This document shows, piece after piece, positions 9,771-18,731 of a stretch of DNA of 64,000 nucleotides. The stretch's first letter is position 1; every line of letters starts with the position of its first letter. Origin of the DNA: Octadecabacter algicola (GTDB lineage Bacteria > Pseudomonadota > Alphaproteobacteria > Rhodobacterales > Rhodobacteraceae); NCBI RefSeq assembly GCF_021532625.1, contig NZ_JAKGAR010000004.1, forward strand, positions 1 through 64,000. The letters run 5' to 3'. The position numbers and the translations under genes were made by a program. The notes below the pieces were generated by a model that searched no databases, was not told where the DNA came from, and worked only from the letters and a program-made list of their open reading frames with translations.

Positions 9771-10172
9771 TCAATCGGCCTTCCCACGTCTCGAAATCCA
9801 ACGAGACAGCGCCAGAATTCGCATCGCGACAATCACAAATATCAATACGTCCACAATGAACCCAAGGGTCGGCACAACCAGTGGAGCATAAAGAAAGACT
9901 GCTTCCGATTGAATTTGCGTCAAATTGCTGAACGCTGAGAAATGCCACAAAAAGCTCTGCGAGGTGTACAACAGCGTCACGATCAAGCTGTCGCGCCACG
10001 TGGCAAAGAGCATTGACCAGTTGTCCTCTTGCGACTCGTCTTTACCACCGGGCACGTAATTAGCGAGGCCAACAAGTGCGACAGAGAATGCCAGAAACAT
10101 CGCAACAAGCCCGACCCAATACATAGTTTGGTTGAAACCCTGCGAGGACGTCAGATCAAAAATGTGCCCCAT
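9771..10172 (-). CDS. Small integral membrane protein downstream of panC
   Basis: 133 residues and unrecognised. Three hydrophobic segments are visible: near residues 17-38, a weaker one near 60-80, and 92-118, with a basic tail (SRRGK) after the last. ATG 10172 was chosen because AAGG lies 7 nt upstream; the codon just before it is a TTG that would add one residue. The gene follows panC on the same strand by 23 bp, so it is probably the third gene of a panB-panC unit. Nothing in it suggests a pantothenate function. Confidence 0.65.
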   Translation of the reverse strand: MGHIFDLTSSQGFNQTMYWVGLVAMFLAFSVALVGLANYVPGGKDESQEDNWSMLFATWRDSLIVTLLYTSQSFLWHFSAFSNLTQIQSEAVFLYAPLVVPTLGFIVDVLIFVIVAMRILALSRWISRRGKAD

Positions 10173-10195
10173 CAAAAAACCTTACATGAACCGGA

Positions 10196-11038
10196 TTAAA
10201 CCGCGATGTTATCAATCAATCTCACACCGGCCAGCCATGCCGCAGCAAACAGGCGCGCATCCGGCTTCATGCTGTCCAGCAAGGAAAGGTCCGCCCCATC
10301 GCGCAGTTCAAGGTAGTCCACCTCATTAAACCCAGCCGCCAATAGGCGCGCTGTCGCGTCCGGAACAATCTCTGACATTGTCTTTCCGTCGTTAAGCGAC
10401 GCCGCGACATCGTCCATAACCTCAGCCAGAAGTGGCGCTTTGATCCGGCTGCGGTCCGACAACAACAGGTTGCGCGATGACATCGCCAGCCCGTCTTCTT
10501 CGCGGATCGTAGGGCAACCGACGACCTCAATCGGGATATCTAGATCAGCGGCCAGTCGTGTAACGACCTGAAGCTGCTGATAATCTTTCTCTCCAAAAAA
10601 CGCTTTGTCTGCCTGCGTCTGTAGGAACAACTTGCTCACCACGGTCGCAACGCCATCAAAATGTCCGGGGCGTGCAGCACCGCACAACATATCCGTCAGC
10701 CCGCTGACTGATACATTTGTCGCAAACCCATCCGGATAAATCTGGTCCGCGTCTGGAACGTAAATTGCATCGACTTCAAAAGACGCCAATTTTTTGGCGT
10801 CGTCATGTTCGGTGCGTGGATAGTTTTCCAAATCTTCGGGATTGTTGAACTGTTTGGGGTTCACAAAAATTGTAACGATCACTCTGTCACAGTGATCCTT
10901 TGCGGCCCGTACAAGCGACAAATGCCCCTGATGCAGCGCTCCCATTGTCGGCACTACTCCGATTGCTTCGCCCGCCTTGCGCCACCCCGCCGTCATTTGG
11001 CGAAGTTCGGCGAGCGTCCTAACTATAGGAGCGGTCAT
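10196..11038 (-). CDS. panC: Pantoate-beta-alanine ligase (pantothenate synthetase)
   Basis: 280 residues, the usual length. It joins pantoate and beta-alanine with ATP to give pantothenate, the last step of vitamin B5 synthesis, in the cytoplasm. The nucleotidyl-transferase HIGH-type motif [11 protein letters not shown] is at residues 32-42 (His36, His39), and AMSSRN near residue 185 is the KMSKS counterpart. Its ATG overlaps the panB stop by four bases (ATGA), so the two are translationally coupled and supply successive steps. Confidence 0.97.
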   Translation of the reverse strand: MTAPIVRTLAELRQMTAGWRKAGEAIGVVPTMGALHQGHLSLVRAAKDHCDRVIVTIFVNPKQFNNPEDLENYPRTEHDDAKKLASFEVDAIYVPDADQIYPDGFATNVSVSGLTDMLCGAARPGHFDGVATVVSKLFLQTQADKAFFGEKDYQQLQVVTRLAADLDIPIEVVGCPTIREEDGLAMSSRNLLLSDRSRIKAPLLAEVMDDVAASLNDGKTMSEIVPDATARLLAAGFNEVDYLELRDGADLSLLDSMKPDARLFAAAWLAGVRLIDNIAV

Positions 11039-11862
11039 TTGCTTGGGACCTCGTCAGCAAAAGTGTGTTCTTCCGCCGGGAAACTGCGCGCCCGCACCTC
11101 AGCCGCATAGGCGGCGATGGCCGCTTCGCCGTCATCACCCAGATGCGCATAGCGCTTTACGAACTTGGCCTTAAAGGCCGTGAACAGTCCTAGCATGTCA
11201 TCGACCACCAGAATTTGACCGTCACATCCAGCACTCGCCCCGATACCGATAGTCGGAATGGCGATTTGCGCAGTGACTTCGTCAGCCAGCCCAGCCGGTA
11301 CCTTTTCAAGCACCACTGCAAAAGCCCCTGCATCTGTCACAGCCTGCGCGTCATCCATAAGGACAGACCGCGCATCGCCGCGACCTTGCACCTTATATCC
11401 GCCCAAAGTGTTGATCGACTGAGGCGTCAGCCCCACATGCGCCATAACAGGAATCCCTCGCGACACGAGAAACGCAATCGTTTCAGCCATGGCAACGCCA
11501 CCTTCCAGCTTAACAGCGCCCGCGCCTGTTTCGGCCATCAGTGTCGCGGCATTTGCAAAGGCCTGTTCGGGGCTTTCTTCATAGCTGCCAAACGGCATGT
11601 CGATGACCATCATCGCTGTCTTTAGACCGCGGAACACGGCTTTCCCGTGCATGATCATCATTTCCATCGTTACGCCCAGCGTCGATGGCAGACCATGGAG
11701 CACCATACCAACACTGTCGCCGACCAAGACGAAATCGCAATGTTCGTCCATCATTTCTGCCATGGGCGTCGTGTAGGCGGTCAAGCTGACCAGCGGAGTG
11801 CCCCCTTTGGCTGCGCGGATATCATCCGCCATTGGCGCGCGTTTCTTGGCTGTAGCACTCAT
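11035..11862 (-). CDS. panB: 3-methyl-2-oxobutanoate hydroxymethyltransferase
   Basis: 275 residues. It transfers a hydroxymethyl group from methylene-tetrahydrofolate to 2-oxoisovalerate, making ketopantoate, the first committed step to pantothenate. Signatures visible are LTAYTTPMA near the N-terminus, [11 protein letters not shown] with the metal-binding Asp, and the region KLEGG. The ATG at 11862 was chosen over an upstream one at 11907 because GGAG lies 7 nt before it and the family starts with a short tail followed by KG(G)TPLV. It is first in a panB-panC operon. Confidence 0.97.
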   Translation of the reverse strand: MSATAKKRAPMADDIRAAKGGTPLVSLTAYTTPMAEMMDEHCDFVLVGDSVGMVLHGLPSTLGVTMEMMIMHGKAVFRGLKTAMMVIDMPFGSYEESPEQAFANAATLMAETGAGAVKLEGGVAMAETIAFLVSRGIPVMAHVGLTPQSINTLGGYKVQGRGDARSVLMDDAQAVTDAGAFAVVLEKVPAGLADEVTAQIAIPTIGIGASAGCDGQILVVDDMLGLFTAFKAKFVKRYAHLGDDGEAAIAAYAAEVRARSFPAEEHTFADEVPSK

Positions 11863-12011
11863 ATCAAGTCTCCGTCGTCTCTCTTTAAGACGTCGTATCA
11901 GCCACACGCAGGCCTTTCCACTGCGAAAGATAATTTCGCCGCCACGGCATCTGGCGGTTATCGGTATTCCAAGGCACAGTTGAGAAAGTCATCACAGCAA
12001 ACGGCAAAGCC

Positions 12012-13016
12012 ATGACATATGCACCCGGACTTCGAAACCTGATTACGGATATCGCAAACCTACGGGTGGGCAACGCGCAAGACCACCACCTGAAATCCGG
12101 CAGCACAGTTTTGGTTGCGGACAAGCCTTTCACAGCATCCGTTCATGTCATGGGCGGCGCGCCGGGAACACGCGAAACGGACCTTCTTGCGCCTGACAAA
12201 ACCGTGCAGCAAGTTGATGCTTTGGTTCTGTCTGGAGGATCGGCTTTTGGGTTAGATGCCTGTAGCGGCGTGGCCGCTGGATTGCGTGACAAAGGGCGCG
12301 GTTTTGCTGTCGGCGATGTGACCGTCCCCATCGTTCCCGGTGCCATTGTGTTCGACCTGATAAACGGCGGCGACAAGGACTGGGATGCGAACCCCTACGC
12401 TGCCCTTGGGCGTGCGGCATTTGATACTGCGGCTGATGATTTCGCGATCGGAAGTCATGGCGCGGGCACAGGCGCAATGGCGGCACGGCAAATGGGCGGG
12501 CTCGGGTCTGCCTCCGTTGTTTTGCCGGACGGAACCACCGTTGGCGCTTTGGTCGTGGTGAATTCAATGGGTAGCGTTACAACATCAGGGGACCGCTATT
12601 TCTGGGCGGCGCCGTTTGAAATAGATCGTGAGTTCGGGGGCCTCGGCCCCGATCCCGCCGTTGGCTACACATGCCCCGACCCGAGCCTCAAGGAACAGGC
12701 CATGGGGCTCCACGCGGCGCGGGGTGCCAATACTACCATCGCGATTGTCGCCACGGATGCACCGCTCAGCAAAGTTCAGTGTCACCGGCTGGCGGTCACA
12801 GCACATGACGGAATGGCGCGCGCGATCGTACCGTCGCATACCCCACTTGATGGAGATTTGGTGTTTGGTGTGTCCACAAATGAGGACACGCCCGTCGACG
12901 TTTCAACCTTCGCCGCAATCGGCGCCGCCGGTGCAACATGTCTTAGCAGAGCGATTGCGCGCGCCGTTTATGAAGCAACCCCTACAAAGACCGATCTTAT
13001 CCCGACGTACCGCTAA
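12012..13016 (+). CDS. P1 family (S58) self-processing peptidase
   Basis: 334 residues, similar to DmpA-type L-aminopeptidase/D-esterases and to the nylon oligomer hydrolase NylC. These are made as one chain and cut themselves before a Ser or Thr that becomes the catalytic nucleophile. Visible hallmarks are LSGGSAFGLDA, VVVNSMGS and GANTTIAIVATDA; by comparison with NylC the self-cleavage site is predicted between Asn240 and Thr241. The natural substrate is unknown. It is divergent from panB with about 150 bp between them and overlaps the 3' end of modC by four bases in convergent orientation. Confidence 0.85.
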   Translation: MTYAPGLRNLITDIANLRVGNAQDHHLKSGSTVLVADKPFTASVHVMGGAPGTRETDLLAPDKTVQQVDALVLSGGSAFGLDACSGVAAGLRDKGRGFAVGDVTVPIVPGAIVFDLINGGDKDWDANPYAALGRAAFDTAADDFAIGSHGAGTGAMAARQMGGLGSASVVLPDGTTVGALVVVNSMGSVTTSGDRYFWAAPFEIDREFGGLGPDPAVGYTCPDPSLKEQAMGLHAARGANTTIAIVATDAPLSKVQCHRLAVTAHDGMARAIVPSHTPLDGDLVFGVSTNEDTPVDVSTFAAIGAAGATCLSRAIARAVYEATPTKTDLIPTYR

Positions 13017-14050
13017 CCAACATCGGTTGAGGCAATCGCCGTCGCTTTTAAGATCGCAAAAATACGATCCCCCTTTTGCAGCGCCATGCCGTCGCACGAC
13101 CGCTTCGTTACCCGCGCCAAAAGTCTTGAATCACCCGCCTGCAATGCCACAGCAACGCCAGGCCCGCCGCCCCGTTCAAGCGCTGCAATCGTGACCGGCA
13201 GAACATTCAACGCGCTCAGCCCTTCAGGCTGCGTGCGCGACAGAATGATGTCTTGCGCAGGAACGCGCACGCGCACGGTTCCGCCCGCACGGCCAACAGC
13301 GCCGGGCACCCAAACGGCCCCTGCGCCCGTTTCAATTTTAGTAAGACCGTCATCCGCATGCCCAACGACACGCCCCGTCAAAACCGCGCCCGCATCGCGC
13401 ACACCAAGAAAGGGCACAGCGGCTGGATCAGACAACACATCTTCCATGTCACCCGACAGGACCACCTGACCTTTATTTAGCACAACTATATTACGTGCGA
13501 GCCGTGCAACCTCTCCCATGTCGTGACTGACGTATAGGATCGGGATCGATGTCTGATCGCGCAGCGCTTCTATATAGGGGAGCACTTCGGCCTTTCGTGG
13601 GGCATCAAGGGCGGACAGTGGTTCGTCCATCAACAAGAGTTCCGGTGCCGACATTAGAGCACGGCCAAGGGCAACGCGCTGACGTTCACCACCCGACAGG
13701 GTCGCCGGAGAACGGTCCAACAGGGCTGACAGTCCAAGCACCGCAATGACGGCTTCTTCGTCATGGGAACCACCGTAACGCAGGTTTTTTTGCACCGTCA
13801 TATGCGGGAAAAGTCGTGCATCTTGAAAGACATATCCAACCTTCCTCATGCAAGGCCTTAAGTGGGTTAATTCAACGCCGGACAAGGTTACCTGTGCTCG
13901 TTCACAAGGCAAAAGCCCCGCGACCGCTCGAATGACGCTCGTTTTGCCAGATCCTGACGGACCGAAAATCGCCGTGATACCCGCAGGCGCATCAAAGGCC
14001 ACGTCTAGGGTAAAGCCATCGAATGTTTTGGCTATATCAACTGACAGCAT
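13013..14050 (-). CDS. modC: Molybdate ABC transporter ATP-binding protein
   Basis: 345 residues. The ATPase subunit of the ModABC molybdate importer. Walker A GPSGSGKT is at residues 30-37, the signature LSGGERQRVALGRAL and Walker B LLLMDEPLSALD follow, and a C-terminal TOBE-like (molybdate-sensing) domain occupies about 230-340. Its ATG overlaps the modB stop by one base (TGATG). Molybdate uptake supplies molybdenum cofactor enzymes. Confidence 0.95.
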   Translation of the reverse strand: MLSVDIAKTFDGFTLDVAFDAPAGITAIFGPSGSGKTSVIRAVAGLLPCERAQVTLSGVELTHLRPCMRKVGYVFQDARLFPHMTVQKNLRYGGSHDEEAVIAVLGLSALLDRSPATLSGGERQRVALGRALMSAPELLLMDEPLSALDAPRKAEVLPYIEALRDQTSIPILYVSHDMGEVARLARNIVVLNKGQVVLSGDMEDVLSDPAAVPFLGVRDAGAVLTGRVVGHADDGLTKIETGAGAVWVPGAVGRAGGTVRVRVPAQDIILSRTQPEGLSALNVLPVTIAALERGGGPGVAVALQAGDSRLLARVTKRSCDGMALQKGDRIFAILKATAIASTDVG

Positions 14051-14745
14051 CAGCGCGCCCTCGCCTTTGAGACCCGCTGCGCGAGGACCTCACTTATGAT
14101 CAATGCGACCGCCGCGATTAAGATCGACACGATGGCCAACCGTAGCGCAAGGGGTTCACCGCCCGGAACATCCAGCAAGGTATCTATCGACAGGGCCAGC
14201 GTCTGCGTCTGCCCCGGTATGTTTGACACGAACGTTACCGTCGCTCCGAACTCCCCCATTCCTTTGGCAAACCCAAGCACCGCACCCGCCAATATCCCCG
14301 GCCACGCGAGCGGCAATGTCACAGTTCGCAGGACCTTAAAGCGCGATGCACCCAGCGTGCTTGCGGCTTCCTCTAGACCTGAATCGACAGCCTCTAGCGA
14401 CAAACGGATGGCACGCACCATCAATGGGAACCCCATGATCGCGGCGGCCAAGGCGGCCCCAGTCCAGCGGAAGGCAAAGACCAAACCAAACAGGTTTTCA
14501 AACAGTTCCCCTAAAGGGCCAGTGCGTCCAAACCCAAGCAGCAAAAGATAACCCGTCACAACAGGGGGCATCACAAGCGGCAGGTGCACCAAGACGTTCA
14601 ACGCCTGACGGCCAACAAAACGCCCACGCGCCAAGACGTATGCCACGCCAAAACCAATTGGTAAGCTGCACAACGTCGCCCAAAACGCGACTTTGAGCGA
14701 CAGCCACAAAGCCGCCCATTCAGCAGGTCCGAGGAGCTCATTCAT
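14050..14745 (-). CDS. modB: Molybdate ABC transporter permease
   Basis: 231 residues with about five membrane segments. The cytoplasmic loop motif EAASTLGASRFKVLRTVTLP is the EAA loop that contacts the ATPase ModC. It forms the membrane channel of the molybdate importer. The ATG overlaps the modA stop by four bases (ATGA), so modA, modB and modC are one tightly coupled operon. Confidence 0.95.
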   Translation of the reverse strand: MNELLGPAEWAALWLSLKVAFWATLCSLPIGFGVAYVLARGRFVGRQALNVLVHLPLVMPPVVTGYLLLLGFGRTGPLGELFENLFGLVFAFRWTGAALAAAIMGFPLMVRAIRLSLEAVDSGLEEAASTLGASRFKVLRTVTLPLAWPGILAGAVLGFAKGMGEFGATVTFVSNIPGQTQTLALSIDTLLDVPGGEPLALRLAIVSILIAAVALIISEVLAQRVSKARAR

Positions 14746-15503
14746 TGATCAATCACCGGTGTGAACCCCCATTCAGATAGTATCCCTTGGCCGACATCGC
14801 CTCGAACATACTCGAAAAACTGCGCACCGTGATCGGTAACATACCCGCCAGAAAAGACGATGGAGGGATGGGTTTCTTCAGCAAAGCAGTACACTTTTCG
14901 CAGATCAGGGATCGCCACAAGGTCGCTCGCATAGCCTATGCCGAATGCCGCCTCGCCGCTTGTCACGAACCGCAACGCAGCACGAACGTTGTTGGCCTGA
15001 ACAATACGCGATTCCAAAGTGTCCCACAGCCCAAGGGAAGCCAACGCCGCCTTGCCATAGCGTCCAGCGGGAACAGCATCGACCTGCGCCATTGCAATGT
15101 AGCCATCGGACAGAATGTCGGGAATGCTGTTGGGATCATCAATTGTGTGACCATCCAGTGCAACCATCACAAGGCTGTTGCGCGCGAACGCAGCAACCTG
15201 TTCAACCCCACCCTCATCAACCAACCAGTCAGCCCAATCCACATCTGCCAGCAAAACCACATCCGCAGGCGCACCTTGCACCACTTGCCGCGCTAGGGTC
15301 GACGAGGCCGCAAACACCAATGTGACGTTGTCGCCCGTTTCAGCCTCATAGGTTTCAGCTAGGCCCGAGACCGCGTCGCGCAGACTCGCAGCAGCGAAAA
15401 CCGTCACATCATCTGCCACCGCTGGCGACACAAGAAACACCGACAGTGCCACTGCACAGCCAAATCTTGTTGTATTCCGTCCGGTGCTTCGTTGCATTTC
15501 CAT
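14742..15503 (-). CDS. modA: Periplasmic molybdate-binding protein
   Basis: 253 residues. An N-terminal signal peptide (hydrophobic stretch ending in VSPAVADD) directs it to the periplasm. The fold motif VFAAASLRDAVSGLAE and the downstream VFAASSTLARQV contain the serines that usually bind the oxyanion. It is first of modABC. The promoter must lie in the 76 bp shared with the divergent Nudix gene; no clear ModE operator or molybdenum riboswitch was seen. Confidence 0.93.
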   Translation of the reverse strand: MEMQRSTGRNTTRFGCAVALSVFLVSPAVADDVTVFAAASLRDAVSGLAETYEAETGDNVTLVFAASSTLARQVVQGAPADVVLLADVDWADWLVDEGGVEQVAAFARNSLVMVALDGHTIDDPNSIPDILSDGYIAMAQVDAVPAGRYGKAALASLGLWDTLESRIVQANNVRAALRFVTSGEAAFGIGYASDLVAIPDLRKVYCFAEETHPSIVFSGGYVTDHGAQFFEYVRGDVGQGILSEWGFTPVIDQ

Positions 15504-15579
15504 TACTATTCCGTAGGATAAGCGCTCGACGAATAGTGCACACTAACGCGCACGAAGGGCAACAGCCGGAACGACAGGC

Positions 15580-16041
15580 ATGGGCGAAATTCAGCAACAA
15601 GAAATTGAGCTAGGCAAAGGCGCCAAGACTGAATTGCGCACGCAGTTCGCAGCGCTTTGCTATCGGATCAAGGATGGTAAGGTCCAGATTTGCTTGGTGA
15701 CATCCCGCCGCACGAAACGCTGGATCGTGCCAAAAGGTTGGCCCATGAACGGTGAAACCCCGATGGATGCCGCCGCAACCGAAGCCTATGAAGAAGCAGG
15801 CGTGCGCGGCAAAGTCCATGTACGCCCTGCAGGCGTTTTCAGCTATTCCAAAACCTTTTCCAAAGATGAACTACCCTGCCTTGCGGTCGTCTATCCGCTA
15901 AAGGTGAAGAAAGTCCTGAAAACGTGGCCCGAACGCAAGGAACGCACGCGAAAATGGCTGCCTCGCAAGAAAGCCGCGGCACTTGTTGATGATCCGGAAC
16001 TCTCTACGATTATCCTGAATTTCAAACCAAAAACAGCTTAG
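15580..16041 (+). CDS. Nudix hydrolase
   Basis: 153 residues. A cytoplasmic hydrolase of nucleoside-diphosphate-linked or inositol-polyphosphate-like substrates. The Nudix box is near residues 49-71, beginning GWPMNGETPMDAAATEA and ending YEEAGV, with the paired EE that bind metal. The usual Arg of the box is Thr (TEAYEE), as in the diphosphoinositol polyphosphate phosphohydrolase-like branch. The C-terminus (WLPRKKAAALVDDPEL) also fits that branch. The real substrate is unknown. It starts a short plus-strand unit with the DUF1178 gene. Confidence 0.88.
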   Translation: MGEIQQQEIELGKGAKTELRTQFAALCYRIKDGKVQICLVTSRRTKRWIVPKGWPMNGETPMDAAATEAYEEAGVRGKVHVRPAGVFSYSKTFSKDELPCLAVVYPLKVKKVLKTWPERKERTRKWLPRKKAAALVDDPELSTIILNFKPKTA

Positions 16042-16100
16042 GCCGTTGCCGCGTCCTGCCCGCCGCCCTATGTCTACAGGAGAGAAAGGGCAAAAAAACT

Positions 16101-16517
16101 GTGATCCGCTATACATTGATATGCAACGAAGACCACCAGTTCGACAGCTGGTTTCAATCGTCCGACGGGTTTGATGCGCTCGCGGATGCGGGCCATTTGT
16201 CTTGTGCGATTTGTGGGTCCAGCGATGTTAAGCGGTCTTTGATGGCACCTAGTGTTCAGTCAAAATCAAAGGCGCCCGAGCTTAAGTCACCACAATCAGA
16301 TGCGGAGACCGCCCTTACCCAAATGCGCAAAGACGTTGAAGCAAACAGCGAATACGTTGGTGAAGGTTTTGCCAAAGAAGCCCGCAAGATGCACGACGGA
16401 GACGCCCCCGAACGTGCGATCTACGGCGAGGCCAAATTGGACGAGGCCAAAAAGTTGATCGAGGATGGTGTGCCCGTAGCCCCTCTACCGTTTATGCCCA
16501 AACGCAAAGCCAACTAG
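16101..16517 (+). CDS. DUF1178 family protein
   Basis: 138 residues; function unknown. The family opening is clear: IRYTLICNEDHQFDSWF, followed by a CxxC pair (CAICGSS) that with the first Cys and His could bind a metal. The middle is charged and probably disordered, and the end is basic. Translation starts at GTG with AAAGGG upstream. It follows the Nudix gene by 59 bp and is convergent with apt. Confidence 0.85.
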   Translation: MIRYTLICNEDHQFDSWFQSSDGFDALADAGHLSCAICGSSDVKRSLMAPSVQSKSKAPELKSPQSDAETALTQMRKDVEANSEYVGEGFAKEARKMHDGDAPERAIYGEAKLDEAKKLIEDGVPVAPLPFMPKRKAN

Positions 16518-16528
16518 CCCCAATCGGC

Positions 16529-17071
16529 CTAATCACCCTCAAATTCACACAAAATGTGAACTTCATGTCCCAGCTTCACAAGCTTTTCGCGCCCGCCGAG
16601 TTCTGGCAGGTCGATAACAAACGCACAGCCCACAACATCGCCGCCTAGCTTTTCCAGCAATTTAATACCGGCCTCTGCAGTGCCACCCGTCGCCAACAGA
16701 TCATCCACGACCAATACCTTTGCGCCTGCTTCGATGGCGTCGTCATGCATTTCCATCACGGCCTCGCCGTATTCCAGCGAATATGCCTGTTCAATCGTTT
16801 TGCCTGGCAGTTTGCCTTTCTTTCGGATCGGAACAAACCCTTTGCCCAGCTGGTGCGCAATCGCGCCGCCCAAAATGAACCCCCGCGCCTCAAGGCCAAC
16901 AACAACGTCAATGTCTTCGCCCGCGTATGGGTGCAGCAACTGATCCACCGCCATGCGAAACCCCCGTGGATTAGCAAAAAGCGTCGTTACATCACGAAAC
17001 ATGATCCCTTCATGCGGGAAGTCGGGGATGGTGCGGATATAGTCCTGAACGGTCTTTCGTTGCGGTTTCAT
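16529..17071 (-). CDS. apt: Adenine phosphoribosyltransferase
   Basis: 180 residues, full length. It converts adenine and PRPP to AMP. The PRPP-binding motif [14 protein letters not shown] is at residues 119-132, and the base-binding region [11 protein letters not shown] at 59-69. It is the last gene of the mtnP-DUF2927-apt group on the minus strand: MtnP releases adenine from methylthioadenosine, and Apt reuses it. Confidence 0.97.
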   Translation of the reverse strand: MKPQRKTVQDYIRTIPDFPHEGIMFRDVTTLFANPRGFRMAVDQLLHPYAGEDIDVVVGLEARGFILGGAIAHQLGKGFVPIRKKGKLPGKTIEQAYSLEYGEAVMEMHDDAIEAGAKVLVVDDLLATGGTAEAGIKLLEKLGGDVVGCAFVIDLPELGGREKLVKLGHEVHILCEFEGD

Positions 17072-17090
17072 TTTGGTTCCTTGTTAGCGG

Positions 17091-17762
17091 TTAGGGGTTG
17101 TTTGGGTAGTGACGTCGCAACGCCTCTCGGTCTTGGCGGCCAAGTTTTGCGACACTGTTACTGTCCTCGGAAAAGACCGACAACGTGTTGTAGTGCGGGT
17201 TTCGAATATCGGTCATGAGACCCATTGCTTGGCTGAGTTCTTCAATCATAACTGAACCGGCCTGCTCAATCGGAAGATCGCCAGCAAAGACGATCGCCGC
17301 TTCCGTAAGCTTAAGGTTTTCGTCCCAAAACACTTGCACCAAGGCCGCGCCAATCGGTGTTCCGTCCAACTGGGGGTATCCTGTTCCGCGAACCGCGTCA
17401 CCTGCGCGGATGGGTTGCAGATAGATAACAATGTCCGCAGGCTGGGATTTCGAAACGCGTCGTACAGTAACGCCCGAGACAGCGCCGTTGATCTGCGCGA
17501 CTGCAGACCCAAGGGCGCGGTCCATTTCGCGCGCAAGTTCCTCTCGATAGCCAATCGGGATCGGCGCAAATGTAACCGTAACGACACGGTTTGCCCAATG
17601 AATGATGGGCTCATTGCAGCCTTCCCCGGGTCGCGCAGCGCATGAAACCAGTCGATAAAAGTCTGTGTCGCTCAACGGGCCGTCTGTGGTTACGTATTCC
17701 TGCGCAAACACAGGGGCCGCAACCACGCCCCCCACGATCCATGCAAGAATACTGCGGATCAC
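17091..17762 (-). CDS. DUF2927 domain protein, exported
   Basis: 223 residues; function unknown. The N-terminus is a signal peptide with likely cleavage after AAPVFA, so the product is periplasmic. A zincin-like reading is possible: the segment SVMIEELSQAMGLMTDI resembles a degenerate metalloprotease helix but has no HExxH, so enzymatic activity is doubtful. The start is GTG and overlaps the mtnP stop (GTGA), showing coupling to mtnP; apt begins 19 bp downstream. The place of an exported protein between two cytoplasmic salvage enzymes is unexplained. Confidence 0.8.
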   Translation of the reverse strand: MIRSILAWIVGGVVAAPVFAQEYVTTDGPLSDTDFYRLVSCAARPGEGCNEPIIHWANRVVTVTFAPIPIGYREELAREMDRALGSAVAQINGAVSGVTVRRVSKSQPADIVIYLQPIRAGDAVRGTGYPQLDGTPIGAALVQVFWDENLKLTEAAIVFAGDLPIEQAGSVMIEELSQAMGLMTDIRNPHYNTLSVFSEDSNSVAKLGRQDREALRRHYPNNP

Positions 17763-18628
17763 AGAACGCGGCCTGCAACAGCGTCCAGTTTAGCCAAGAG
17801 AGCTGAATCGCGTGCATCCGGCGCTGTCATGATTGCATATTCCAAGGCTCGGTCACATCCGCAAGGGCATGGCTCGCGTTCACCAGACAGGATTTGCGCA
17901 ATCCCTGCCACCGTCGTTTTGGCCGCTGCGGAATTGGCCCCTAGCGTCGCGATAATATCGGAAATATCGACACTACCATGGTCAGGGTGCCAACTGTCAT
18001 AGTCCGTGATCATCGCGATTGACGCGTAACAAAGCTCCGCCTCGCGGGCGAGTTTCGCTTCGGGCATATTGGTCATGCCGATCACGTCACAGCCCCAGAC
18101 CTCACGATAAAGCTTACTTTCGGCGAGCGACGAAAATTGCGGACCTTCCATTGCCAGATAGGTGCCGCCACGGTGGACGTTCACACCAGCGGCTTTGCCC
18201 GCACTTTCACAAGCGTCACCAAGGCGCGAGCACACTGGGTGCGCCACACTGACATGCGCCACACAGCCGGTGCCAAAGAACGATTTTTCGCGCGCAAAGG
18301 TTCGGTCAATGAAGTCACTGACAATCACAAAATCTCCCGGCGCCATTTCTTCGCGAAACGAGCCGCACGCCGAGACTGAGATAACATCAGTGCAACCAAG
18401 TCGTTTCAATACGTCTATGTTGGCGCGATACGGCACAGTGCTTGGCGAATGCACGTGCCCTCGCCCGTGGCGCGGCAAAAATACCATCTCAACGCCGTGC
18501 AACGTGCCGCACAAAACATCGTCCGAAGGTGCGCCCCACGGGCTGTCTACCGACACCCAATTGGCGTCTTCCAAGCCTTCGATATCGTAAAGGCCCGATC
18601 CGCCGATGATTCCGAGTTTAGTTTGCAT
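17759..18628 (-). CDS. mtnP: S-methyl-5'-thioadenosine phosphorylase
   Basis: 289 residues. It splits methylthioadenosine, a by-product of polyamine and acyl-homoserine lactone synthesis, into adenine and methylthioribose-1-phosphate. GGSGLYDI near the N-terminus is the phosphate loop, VSACGSFREEMAPGDF the substrate region, and MTNMPEAKLAREAELCY the ribose/purine site. It heads a unit with DUF2927 and apt. GGGG lies just before the ATG. Confidence 0.95.
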   Translation of the reverse strand: MQTKLGIIGGSGLYDIEGLEDANWVSVDSPWGAPSDDVLCGTLHGVEMVFLPRHGRGHVHSPSTVPYRANIDVLKRLGCTDVISVSACGSFREEMAPGDFVIVSDFIDRTFAREKSFFGTGCVAHVSVAHPVCSRLGDACESAGKAAGVNVHRGGTYLAMEGPQFSSLAESKLYREVWGCDVIGMTNMPEAKLAREAELCYASIAMITDYDSWHPDHGSVDISDIIATLGANSAAAKTTVAGIAQILSGEREPCPCGCDRALEYAIMTAPDARDSALLAKLDAVAGRVL

Positions 18629-18731
18629 AAATCCCCGCCTTGTTGTCTCTCAACCCTGCCGTGCATGTCCCAACTTGTGAAGAGTTCAAATCGTCAAACG
18701 GCCCATAAAACCCTCGAATGGCATCCAAGGG

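Noticed and set aside
15504-15579. Molybdenum cofactor riboswitch or ModE box before modA
   Set aside because: The gap is only 76 bp and shows no matching fold or palindrome.
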